From contig JAEUHG010000258.1 of the NCBI GenBank assembly GCA_016795425.1, positions 1 to 61,275 on the forward strand: a stretch of 61,275 nucleotides of DNA, given 5' to 3'. How positions within the stretch are numbered: position 1 is the first letter of the stretch; each line of letters starts with the position of its first letter. This document shows positions 38,001 to 44,557 of this stretch, piece after piece. The position numbers and the translations under genes were made by a program. The DNA is from Verrucomicrobiales bacterium (GTDB lineage: Bacteria > Verrucomicrobiota > Verrucomicrobiia > Limisphaerales > CAIMTB01). A model generated the notes under the pieces. That model had not been told where the DNA came from and searched no databases. It worked only from the letters and a program-made list of their open reading frames with translations.

Positions 38001-39197
38001 TCCTCTCGAGACGTGGAACCGCACCAGGTGCTGACGATTCTCCTCCGCCTTGATCGCCGCCTGGGCGTTGGCCAGTTGCAATCGCCAATTCATCACCGTC
38101 TGCGACACGACCAACCCCAACAAGGCGAGCATGGTGACGCCCAACAATATCGCGCGCCGAGGATGCCGGCGCACCCACTTGCCCACCCGCTCCCAAGCCC
38201 CCACCGGCCGGGCCCGGATCGGCTCCTGGCGCAACCAGCGCTCCAGATCCTTGGCCACCTCTTCCGCCGACCCATATCGCCTCGCCGGGTCCTTCTCGAG
38301 GCAACGGAGACAGATCACCTCCAGATCCGCATCCAAACCGCGGTTCCACTGGGTCGGCCGCCGCGGCTCCCGTTCCAGCACCTGCCGAACCACCTCGAAT
38401 GCTGTCCCGCCTTCGAAGGGAGGGTGGCCCGTGATCAAATGATACAGAATCGCACCGAGGCCGTAGACATCCGCCGCCGTGGTCAAAGGTCTGGTCCGAC
38501 CCGTGGCCTGCTCCGGGGCCATATACGCGGGGGTTCCAAGCACGGCGTGGGTCAGCGTGACTGTGCTCTCCTTCTCCAGGAGTTTGGCCACGCCGAAATC
38601 CGTGAGCAACGGTTCGGTCTGGGAATCCAACAACACGTTCCCTGGCTTCAAGTCGCGGTGCAGAATCCCGCGTTGGTGGGCGTAATGCACGGCACGCGCG
38701 ATCTTCGCCAACAGTCGTGCCGCGTCCCTTCCCTCCAGCGGACCGCGCGCTCGATCGACGCAATCCGCCAGCGTCCCGCCCTCGATCAGTCGCATCGTGA
38801 AGAAGGACTGTCCCCCGACCTCACCCACTTCATAGATGGGAACGATGTTTGGATGGTCCAGGGCGGCGGCGGCCTCGGTTTCGTTGCGAAACCGCTCGCG
38901 GAACTGCGGCGACGCCGGATCGCCGGCGGCCAGGAGTTTGAGAGCGACGATGCGATTGAGCCGCGGCTGCCGCGCCCGGTACACAATTCCCATGCCGCCT
39001 CGGGCGATCTCCGCCAGCAACTCGTAGTCGCCGAAGTATCGCAGGATAGGCTCGGGCCCCCCCATCGGCTCCGGTTCACCAGCGGGTGCGGGTTCCATGG
39101 CTTCCATCAGGAGGCACCGCGGACACAGCCCCTGGTTCACACCCTCGGAGAGCGGGCGCGCGCAGCGAGTGCAGGTGTTGGAGACGGTCGGGCTCAA
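35046..39197 (-). CDS. Ser/Thr protein kinase with WD40 and TPR repeats
   Basis: A 1383-residue membrane-spanning signalling protein. The N-terminus has a small zinc-ribbon-like CxxC pair (Cys9/Cys12 and Cys25/Cys28). The kinase domain runs from about residue 55: glycine loop IARGGMGIVY, VALK Lys87, HRDLKPGNVLL, DFGVAKLL, GTPAYMAPEQATG. One transmembrane helix follows (about 349-370, ILLGVTMLALLGLVVSQ). WD40-type repeats then fill roughly residues 440-970 (SPDGERVLIHS, AQVWDIAGGE, ARVWDARTGEPMSPPMRH). Three or four TPR units (about 1055-1165) and a final unknown beta domain complete it. The only start that keeps the ribbon is a TTG at 39197; an ATG 30 codons later is the alternative. No sigma factor is adjacent. 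Confidence 0.9.
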   Translation of the reverse strand: MSPTVSNTCTRCARPLSEGVNQGLCPRCLLMEAMEPAPAGEPEPMGGPEPILRYFGDYELLAEIARGGMGIVYRARQPRLNRIVALKLLAAGDPASPQFRERFRNETEAAAALDHPNIVPIYEVGEVGGQSFFTMRLIEGGTLADCVDRARGPLEGRDAARLLAKIARAVHYAHQRGILHRDLKPGNVLLDSQTEPLLTDFGVAKLLEKESTVTLTHAVLGTPAYMAPEQATGRTRPLTTAADVYGLGAILYHLITGHPPFEGGTAFEVVRQVLEREPRRPTQWNRGLDADLEVICLRCLEKDPARRYGSAEEVAKDLERWLRQEPIRARPVGAWERVGKWVRRHPRRAILLGVTMLALLGLVVSQTVMNWRLQLANAQAAIKAEENRQHLVRFHVSRGVDFMNQGDLAGSLPWFVKALQLDAGNPAREEVHRIRIAAALNQMPRLLRVFEVGTNLTSGQFSPDGERVLIHSDEEAFAQVWDIAGGEALTPRMRHTAFTPVATFDAAADRILTGSYDGTARVWDARTGEPMSPPMRHEAGVTGGVFLPDGRRVITSAQRGGVAIWNAATGERMLHLPVSEGVYGIVCSQDGQRLAAALDRGIRLWDGEGRIIKSLIESGMANGLRGVRFNEDASRLLGISGSGCRVWDAATQAPLTPLLSHPNVWTYNARFGPGGNTVISCGRDGLARVWGVGEYRTTIPPLRHDHGVRSAEFSPDGLRVVTASDDQTARVWHTQTGEPLCVLRHGKRPTHARFSRDSRRVLTLDASTVRIWDLANAALEGPILRIRSPHGLGFASGGRHLLTADAERNVRAWDIATGEELPLSEVRPTSALPTLAYTKMPARLEHPDGTRELVLEDGASIQRTGSREKLTPPLKHRETIITAAFSPDGRFVVTAGQDRAARVWEMETGDPITPPLRNPATVYQALFDDAGRRLAVLSGSGSIETWRLEPDARPVEALEALAQLLSGRWIDPSRNFVDLEPSTLAALHQRLVREAPEHFRTTSAERTYWHWREAALAPAEGPDHVPTIDQLIDPRDDASRWCWRGRLESGRRDRTNALISYTRALEQSPGQAQWLRERGLVQRSLGRNAEALEDLARALEAKPGDATLWIERGRQRLLAGDARLALEDMDRALSLSPDSTEALEMRGSAALTVHDWERAIADFARCRSLRNRLTQGPGGRVSGAVPPRTPNASDGHIDLGDFFNEALSPRWTIPFDPRQALGLDALPRGLVELDGVTFEIRGVVQLAAAESRLRRATFPVAARGIRVPALSRRLHFLHATDGEVPVGTVVGTIAVYFEGGSLTELPLRYGEELGAAFSRNRELPRAAGSSVAWSTEVAGQFRHQTLYRTTWENPTPGNRVVLVDYRSAVARQGPCLFAITADL

Positions 39198-39299
39198 AGA
39201 AAGGTCTCGATTTTAATGAGTCGGAGAAATGGCGGAAAGAAAGGACGCACCAGAATTTCCGCATTGGTTGGGTCCATGAACCGGATATAACGCCGAGTT

Positions 39300-39322
39300 G
39301 CCCTGTCGTAATGCGACAGGGC
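39300..39322. promoter_or_regulatory. hairpin in divergent promoter region
   Basis: A perfect 9-bp inverted repeat, GCCCTGTCG (39300-39308) and CGACAGGGC (39314-39322), with loop TAATG, lies between the divergent kinase and metalloprotease genes. It could be an operator or an RNA hairpin in the leader of the metalloprotease gene. No T-run follows, which argues against a terminator. Confidence 0.45.
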
Positions 39323-39475
39323 CTGCCTGGACGGGTTCATTGCCCACTACGGTAGCCCTCGTCGGGCTGCGACGAAGGATGCGGCGTCCAGCGGGTCATT
39401 GCAGATGCCCGGTGTCGGTTCACTTCGGAAGCGAGCACCTGTCCCGCATTGACTTGAAGAGCACATACTGTGCTA

Positions 39476-41401
39476 ATGACAAGTGTTAGAAAAACCTCTG
39501 GATTGAATCCTCCGTCGTATGAAACCCCTCCTGAGTTTGGCATCGGGCGGTATCACAGTCCGGCCATGAACCCATCCCCGCTCCCGGAACCCGCAGCATC
39601 CCCGAAGTCGGGACGGCCTGAACCGATCCCTTATTGGCACCCCGGATGCGCAGGCACTCGGGCCCGGGGATCCCTCGGAATAGCCCGAATCCTCGTGGTA
39701 AGTCCCTGGGTCATGGCCACCCTTGCCGATCATCTGCCTGAAGTACCCCATCTTGGTTTGAGACAACCGATGCCAGGGGAAGGCTATCTCGTCTACGGGC
39801 CGGATCCCGGTGCGGACGGTGGGGCGCGGTTCGGCGACGAATGGACTGGATGGCTGGATGTCCGTCATCCCTCTCTCGCGGGTCCGGTCAACACGGTCTT
39901 TGGTTACGGCCGGAGTGATCGATTTCTCCAGGTGCAGACCAGTATTCTCACCGACAGCACGGGCGCCCGGGCACGATCGGATCGGGTCACTGATTTCACG
40001 GTGGCCAACGAGGTCTATATGGCGCAGGCAGGTCTGTCGGTGCTCGAAACGCGGAGCCAGGAGTTGGTATCGGTCAACAACGACCCGGCGAGGAGGTTCA
40101 GCTTTCCTTTGAGCTTCGCGGTGGAGGAGGTGGCCATCATGCAGAACCTCAACCTGAATCGGGCGGCGCCGCTGATTGACGTCTATTACGCCAATGCCTT
40201 CGATACTGGTAACCTCGCGGAAACGTGGTCCCCCTCCTTTCCGACTCCGCCGGCCAATCCGGCGGCGTTTCCCGATGGCATCTTCATGGCGAACTTCAAT
40301 CGCATCGACCTCGGCGGGGGGCGGTCCATTCAAGGTCCCGTGTCCACCGTCCTTGCCCACGAGTTGTACCACTTCGTGGGAGACGGGGATCCGATCCATC
40401 GTCCAGCGGCGGCGCCCGATAACGCGCATTCGGCCGATCCGAGGAACCTGATCGCCACCGGAAACAACAATTTCTTCCCCGGAGCGACTCGAAACCAACT
40501 CGCCGCCGGATCTCCGCCTTGGGATATCCCTTCTGGCACCGAAGTCATCGGGCCTCGCCTTGCGACGGCCGACGGCACTCCCGGAGGGGCGCCGCGAGTG
40601 GGTGGCGTCGGGCAGATCACCAGTGACCAGGTGGTGCAGATTTTCGCGGATCCCCAGGTCACCCCATATTTTCCCGCCGGCCAGCGGGGGGACAGCGATC
40701 GGGCGGGCAACCGTGTCGATTGGGACTTTGTGGTTGATCAGCCCAGTTTCCTGCAGGACAACGACGCCAGCGCGACCACGCCAGACATTCGATTCGGCCT
40801 CGAAGGACTGGGCTCGGGAGCGGACAATCATCGGGGCGTCGATTCGTTGTTCTGGTCGATCCCGACTGCGCCCACGGCGGGGCCGGTCCACACCCCGCCG
40901 ACCGCTGACAACCTCGGTCATGATCATCGGGGCTTGTCGATCTTCGACGCTCTGAACGATTTTGCGGGGAAATCGTTCTGGTCCGTCGATGTCTTTTCGC
41001 TCGACGTTCAGTTCGCGGACAACGATGCGACCGAGACCTTTCGGTCGACCCGGCAGAGCATTCTCGACTACGACCTTTGGTTCGTAGGCGCGAACGACGC
41101 GATCGTTCCCGGCCAGCTCGAGGTCGTCTTCATCGAGGGCTGGGCACCGGCCCAGCATGCCGATGATTATGTGGCTCGATGGATATCACCGATACCCGCC
41201 ACCGGACTGCTTATTCGGGCTCACCCGTTCGGTAGCGAGGGACACGATGGTAGCGTTCACATTGACGCCATCATCGCTTCGGCAGTGCGTGCGGATTATG
41301 TGCCGGAATCCACCACAACGCTCGCGGGGATCGGCGCCGCGCTAATGGCTGGGCTCACCGCAGCACGTCGGGCGTGGCGCAACGCCGGATCGAAATGTTG
41401 A
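39476..41401 (+). CDS. metalloprotease with PEP-CTERM-like sorting tail
   Basis: An exported protein of about 641 residues. A zinc-protease motif VLAHELYHFVGDGD (HExxH with a following acidic stretch, about residue 294) is preceded by secreted-protein-like sequence. The C-terminus VPESTTTLAGIGAALMAGL followed by TAARRAWR has the layout of a PEP-CTERM signal: a VPE motif, a hydrophobic helix, then a basic cluster. It would be handled by an exosortase, none of which is in the window. The start is unclear: GTG 39470, ATG 39476 or ATG 39566. The first 90 residues lack a clear signal peptide apart from the weak hydrophobic ILVVSPWVMATLA. Native substrates are unknown. Confidence 0.8.
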   Translation: MTSVRKTSGLNPPSYETPPEFGIGRYHSPAMNPSPLPEPAASPKSGRPEPIPYWHPGCAGTRARGSLGIARILVVSPWVMATLADHLPEVPHLGLRQPMPGEGYLVYGPDPGADGGARFGDEWTGWLDVRHPSLAGPVNTVFGYGRSDRFLQVQTSILTDSTGARARSDRVTDFTVANEVYMAQAGLSVLETRSQELVSVNNDPARRFSFPLSFAVEEVAIMQNLNLNRAAPLIDVYYANAFDTGNLAETWSPSFPTPPANPAAFPDGIFMANFNRIDLGGGRSIQGPVSTVLAHELYHFVGDGDPIHRPAAAPDNAHSADPRNLIATGNNNFFPGATRNQLAAGSPPWDIPSGTEVIGPRLATADGTPGGAPRVGGVGQITSDQVVQIFADPQVTPYFPAGQRGDSDRAGNRVDWDFVVDQPSFLQDNDASATTPDIRFGLEGLGSGADNHRGVDSLFWSIPTAPTAGPVHTPPTADNLGHDHRGLSIFDALNDFAGKSFWSVDVFSLDVQFADNDATETFRSTRQSILDYDLWFVGANDAIVPGQLEVVFIEGWAPAQHADDYVARWISPIPATGLLIRAHPFGSEGHDGSVHIDAIIASAVRADYVPESTTTLAGIGAALMAGLTAARRAWRNAGSKC

Positions 41402-41494
41402 CGGCCCGAATGCCCGAACCATTCGCCGCTTCGGTTTGATCGTCTGCTCGGAACCCTTGCCCCGAGGCATGCCCATGAACCGTCCGAGGGAGAG

Positions 41495-41552
41495 GTAACC
41501 GTGGCGCGCGCCTCGCCGACCGAAGGCGCGGTGGATGGCAATGAGTTGGATG
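41495..41552. repeat. imperfect direct repeat, copy A
   Basis: This 58-base segment aligns without gaps to 43637-43694 with 43 matches counted by hand. The best blocks are CCGACCGA, GGCGCG and TGGATG. The two copies are in the same orientation and bracket the block of four small minus-strand genes. Confidence 0.6.
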
Positions 41553-41563
41553 CCTTCGCAGTA

Positions 41564-41725
41564 CTAATGTTTGACTGCGTAGTAAATCACGTAAAACCAC
41601 GAAAACAGTCCGTGAACGATAGCCCAGAGGATCGACTTATTGACGCTCCAGGAGATAGTTATAGCCAAAGCGGTTCCGAAGCCAATTCCTGCCTTGGCTG
41701 CGCTGGTGGTGGTCGCTTGCGTCAT
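41564..41725 (-). CDS. small membrane protein
   Basis: A 53-residue protein with start at 41725 (MTQATTTSAAKAGIGFGTAL). One or two hydrophobic segments follow: IGFGTALAITISWSVN, then SILWAIVHGLFSWFYVIYYA. The aromatic-rich second segment is reminiscent of small uncharacterised membrane proteins found across bacteria. Upstream of the start is a purine-rich stretch (GGGGGAAGAGGAATCGG) that could serve as a ribosome binding site. It is the last of four small genes on this strand. No function can be assigned. Confidence 0.7.
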   Translation of the reverse strand: MTQATTTSAAKAGIGFGTALAITISWSVNKSILWAIVHGLFSWFYVIYYAVKH

Positions 41726-41782
41726 AGATTGATCCGATTCCTCTTCCCCCTCGTTGTCGGTCACTGCCCTCCACACCGCTGC

Positions 41783-42139
41783 TCACCCTCGAAACCGCCG
41801 TCGCTCAAAGCACTCCGTCAACCGGAGAAATCGATGATACATCCTTCGAGTGTCCGGGCGAGGGTCACGTTGCCGCTCGACCAAGTTCCTCGGCCGCTCA
41901 AACAGGAGAAAACCTATGGCAATCAAAACCAACAAGGGTTCCAAGGCAAGCAGAGCGCCGCACCACAGCTCCTGGTTGCCAAACGACTCGGGAACTCCAT
42001 TCCAGAAAGGAAAGGATGAGACAATGGCCACGACAACCCAGATAACCGACAGGAATCCAAAGAAACATGCCTTCGGCTTTCGCAGCCCTCGCCTCGACAC
42101 CCAACCGCCACCCTCAATGATTTGCCCATCGGATTTCAT
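41783..42139 (-). CDS. small two-helix membrane protein
   Basis: A 118-residue protein; I prefer the start at 42139 (MKSDGQIIEGGGWVSRRGLRKPK). Two hydrophobic segments, FFGFLSVIWVVVAIVSS and LLALEPLLVLIAIGFLLF, flank a short outside loop with NQELWCG. A basic tail (RPRNLVERQRDPRPDTRRM) is cytoplasmic by the positive-inside rule. I recognise no family. It stands 58 bp upstream of the previous small gene in the reading direction and may be co-transcribed. Confidence 0.6.
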   Translation of the reverse strand: MKSDGQIIEGGGWVSRRGLRKPKACFFGFLSVIWVVVAIVSSFPFWNGVPESFGNQELWCGALLALEPLLVLIAIGFLLFERPRNLVERQRDPRPDTRRMYHRFLRLTECFERRRFRG

Positions 42140-42326
42140 AGAGTAGAGCGCGATTTGGGATTCGGTCCCACAATTACCACTGCCAAGATAAATGACCATC
42201 AAGCTAGGCCATCATCGATGGAAACGATCGGGCGCACCTTGGCACAGATGCCGCCCAATTGCCAGCGATACCTCCATGCCGAACAGGGCGCGACAACCTT
42301 CGCATTCTTCGAGATCAGAACAACAT

Positions 42327-42755
42327 CTACTTGCTGTTCCCTGTATCCCGATTTCCCGACACCATCTCCATCCGTTCCTTCATATCCGCATAGGCAGTCT
42401 CGATGAGCCTCATCAAGGCATGCGAATCGACTTTTCGTCCCGCTCTGAGCTTTACGTGGCGCATAAAACAACCCGTGCCCTCCAATAATCCCGCCGGGTC
42501 ATCAAGTTCGGCTCCCCGAAAGAATCCAACATTCACATGTCGCGTGAAGATACCAACGTAGGCAAAGGCAGCGTCGGCAATGCAGGCTGTTGGGCATCCG
42601 TCATGTAGTACCTCTCGCACTTCGTGCCCACACCCTCGAATCCGCTCAAACCAATGAAGTGCCAGACCGCCAAGCTCCCCCTCGTGCTCCCTGAAGAATG
42701 CGTCGACAGCGGGGTCTTGCTTCACTGTACCCGAGAGCCGAAATAGGTTTCCCAT
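42327..42755 (-). CDS. DUF1801-like protein
   Basis: A 142-residue cytosolic protein. The start at 42755 (MGNLFRLSGTVKQDPAVDAFF) fits a YdhG/DUF1801-type alpha/beta domain, shown by REVLHDGCPTACIADAAFAYVGIFTRHVNVGFFRG, AELDDPAGLLEGTG and MRHVKLRAG. DUF1801 proteins are small and of unclear function. Complete length. It is separated from its upstream neighbour by about 50 bp and from the downstream gene by nearly 190 bp without a gene. Confidence 0.78.
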   Translation of the reverse strand: MGNLFRLSGTVKQDPAVDAFFREHEGELGGLALHWFERIRGCGHEVREVLHDGCPTACIADAAFAYVGIFTRHVNVGFFRGAELDDPAGLLEGTGCFMRHVKLRAGRKVDSHALMRLIETAYADMKERMEMVSGNRDTGNSK

Positions 42756-42804
42756 GATTCTCCTGCTCCTCAAATTCCTCTAACGCCAACCCCAGAAGAC
42801 TCCG

Positions 42805-43224
42805 TCAGCCTGCATCCAGTGTCTTGAGGTTGAATCTCAAATACTCCGTCCTTTCTTTCCTCTTCTTTGGCCAATCCACGCGCCAGAGAACCAACGAATC
42901 AGCCTCAATGGTGGCTTCCATCGCACACCGACACACAATTCCAGTCAACAAGCGGACCCACCGACCGTCCTGCTCGACGAATACATGCGGCTCGCTTGTA
43001 GCGATGCCAGAAGTGTAGGAGCGAAAATAGACCACCAACTTCCGCTTCCTGTAGGTCAGTTCCGTCATCCCTGCGCCACCCCACGCGGACATCGCCCACT
43101 TGTGCAAATCAGTCGCAGACTCAAAAACTTTTGGACTGCTGTTGGTCAATGAGTCATAGCTGTTGGTGCGTATGTCAGCATACGCTGAACAACTCAGAAG
43201 TAGAATGAGGCTGATTGTGCGCAT
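42805..43224 (-). CDS. small secreted hypothetical protein
   Basis: A 139-residue protein with start at 43224 and signal peptide MRTISLILLLSCSAYA. The mature part contains FESATDLHKWAMSAWGGAGM, then a beta-rich stretch (LTYRKRKLVVYFRSYTSGI, SEPHVFVEQDGRWVRLL) and LVLWRVDWPKKRKERTEYLRF. Two cysteines sit close together in IVCRCAME. I do not recognise the family. It is the first of the four small genes on this strand. Confidence 0.65.
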   Translation of the reverse strand: MRTISLILLLSCSAYADIRTNSYDSLTNSSPKVFESATDLHKWAMSAWGGAGMTELTYRKRKLVVYFRSYTSGIATSEPHVFVEQDGRWVRLLTGIVCRCAMEATIEADSLVLWRVDWPKKRKERTEYLRFNLKTLDAG

Positions 43225-43817
43225 AGATTTAAATAGGCCAGCGCCGCGCTCGTCCAATGCCATTCTCTGACTGGTAGCGATGCTCGACAATAGTGCGTGG
43301 ATGCACGCGCAAATTAATCATCAAACCAAGCAGGATGAACACAGGCTGCGAAACAATAGGAACCCTTCGCGGCCGTTCCCAGCTGAAACACGACCCTGCG
43401 CTTCCGGAATGCAGACTTGTCAGGCCACATTCGAGATCCAAGCACTTGCTGAAACCGATGGATTCGGCCCCGCGCCAGGAAACCACTTGGTATGCGATGC
43501 CTGAACACTCTTGTTCACCGCCTGACGGAAATCCAGAAGGCGAAACGCGTCCAGCCACCAACCATCCACCGCTCTGGGTTCAATCGCCCTTTCGGAGTTC
43601 ATGCGCCCAGGCAGTCCTTTGAAAGGCTCGAGAGCCGTATCGGTGGCGCTCGCGATTCCGACCGAGGGCGCGATGGATGATGACGAGTCGAATGGAGGCA
43701 GTGGAGGGGCGCCTCCCCCCAGAACTGTGGATTGCACCCTCGGTGTGCGTTCGCCAACCTCCGGAATCCACGGCGGCCTGCCTGACGTACCAACTGGAAA
43801 CGTTGGAGACGCACACC
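43225..43817. other. gene-free region before the sigma factor, with repeat copy B
   Basis: About 590 bases hold no supported gene. Competing frames on both strands overlap one another and have no family likeness. The sequence must contain promoters for the small-gene block (leftward) and for the sigma factor (rightward), but I see no unambiguous -35/-10 pair. It contains the second direct-repeat copy at 43637-43694. Confidence 0.5.
43637..43694. repeat. imperfect direct repeat, copy B
   Basis: Partner of 41495-41552 in the same orientation, with 43 of 58 aligned bases equal by hand count. The copies lie about 2.1 kb apart. Confidence 0.6.
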
Positions 43818-44555
43818 ATGGTTGCTCCCCATAAGCCTCGCGCCACGGGATCAGACGGGGACAAGTTCCCGCCTACCCGGTGGAGCCTCATCCTGAACGC
43901 CTGCGGACCTCAGGACGAGGCTCTGAGGTGGCTGTGTTCCGCCTACTGGTATCCGCTTTACGCGTTTGCGCGACGTTCCGGTCTTTCGCAGGCCGATGCC
44001 GAGGATCTCACTCAGGCGTTCTTCGCCCATTGGATCGCCAATGATCTCCTGACCCAGGCTCGCCGGGAACGCGGCCGGCTGCGCAGCTTCCTGCTCCGGG
44101 CGTTCCGTAACTTCAGCGTCGGGGAATGGCGAAAGCGCGTCGCACAGAAACGCGGCGGAAATCAAACGCCGATCGAGTTCGACGCGCTCTCGGCGGAGGA
44201 ACGCTTTGCTCTCGAGCCAAGGCACGAGGTCACGCCGGAGATCGAGTTCGACCGAGCGTGGGCCCGGGAACTGCTGCGCCGAACGCTCACTCAACTCCGC
44301 GAGGAGTACGACCGATCCGGCAAACGTACGCTCTTCGAAGCGCTCAAGGACCAAATCGCCGACGGTGCCTCCCCGGCTTCCTATGAGAGCTTGGCCGCGA
44401 AACTCAGATCGACAGAAGGAGCGCTGCGAGTCGCCGCGTTCAAGCTTCGGCAGCGTTACCGCACCCTGCTCCGCCAATCGGTTGCCGACACCGTTGCCGA
44501 TGAAGACGAGGTCGACGAGGAACTCACCCACTTGCGCCTGATCTTCGGTGCCTGA
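43818..44555 (+). CDS. ECF-type RNA polymerase sigma factor
   Basis: A 245-residue sigma-70 family protein of the large ECF type often paired with Ser/Thr kinases in Planctomycetes and Verrucomicrobia. The start at 43818 (MVAPHKPRATGSDGDKFPPTRWSLIL) precedes region 2, with YPLYAFARRSGLSQADAEDLTQAFFAHW. The linker GRLRSFLLRAFRNFSVGEWRK and a region 4 (YESLAAKLRSTEGALRVAAFKLRQRYRTLLR) follow. It ends in an acidic tail DEDEVDEELTHLRLIF. Only 2 bp separate it from the kinase gene, so the kinase probably controls it or shares its regulon. It is a paralogue of the sigma gene at 59280. Confidence 0.9.
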   Translation: MVAPHKPRATGSDGDKFPPTRWSLILNACGPQDEALRWLCSAYWYPLYAFARRSGLSQADAEDLTQAFFAHWIANDLLTQARRERGRLRSFLLRAFRNFSVGEWRKRVAQKRGGNQTPIEFDALSAEERFALEPRHEVTPEIEFDRAWARELLRRTLTQLREEYDRSGKRTLFEALKDQIADGASPASYESLAAKLRSTEGALRVAAFKLRQRYRTLLRQSVADTVADEDEVDEELTHLRLIFGA

Positions 44556-44557
44556 CG

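Noticed and set aside
37872..39290. Plus-strand open frame opposite the kinase-WD40-TPR gene
   Set aside because: It covers the kinase domain on the other strand and has His/Gln/Arg-rich sequence typical of a shadow frame.
39473..41158. Long minus-strand open frame (561 codons) opposite the metalloprotease gene
   Set aside because: No recognisable motifs, whereas the plus strand has the HExxH motif and sorting tail.
41564..43224. Integron gene-cassette array (small unrelated genes in one orientation)
   Set aside because: I looked for attC-like sites between the genes. Only loose GTTRRRY-like bits were found, spacings of 50-60 bp are too short at two junctions, and no integrase is present.
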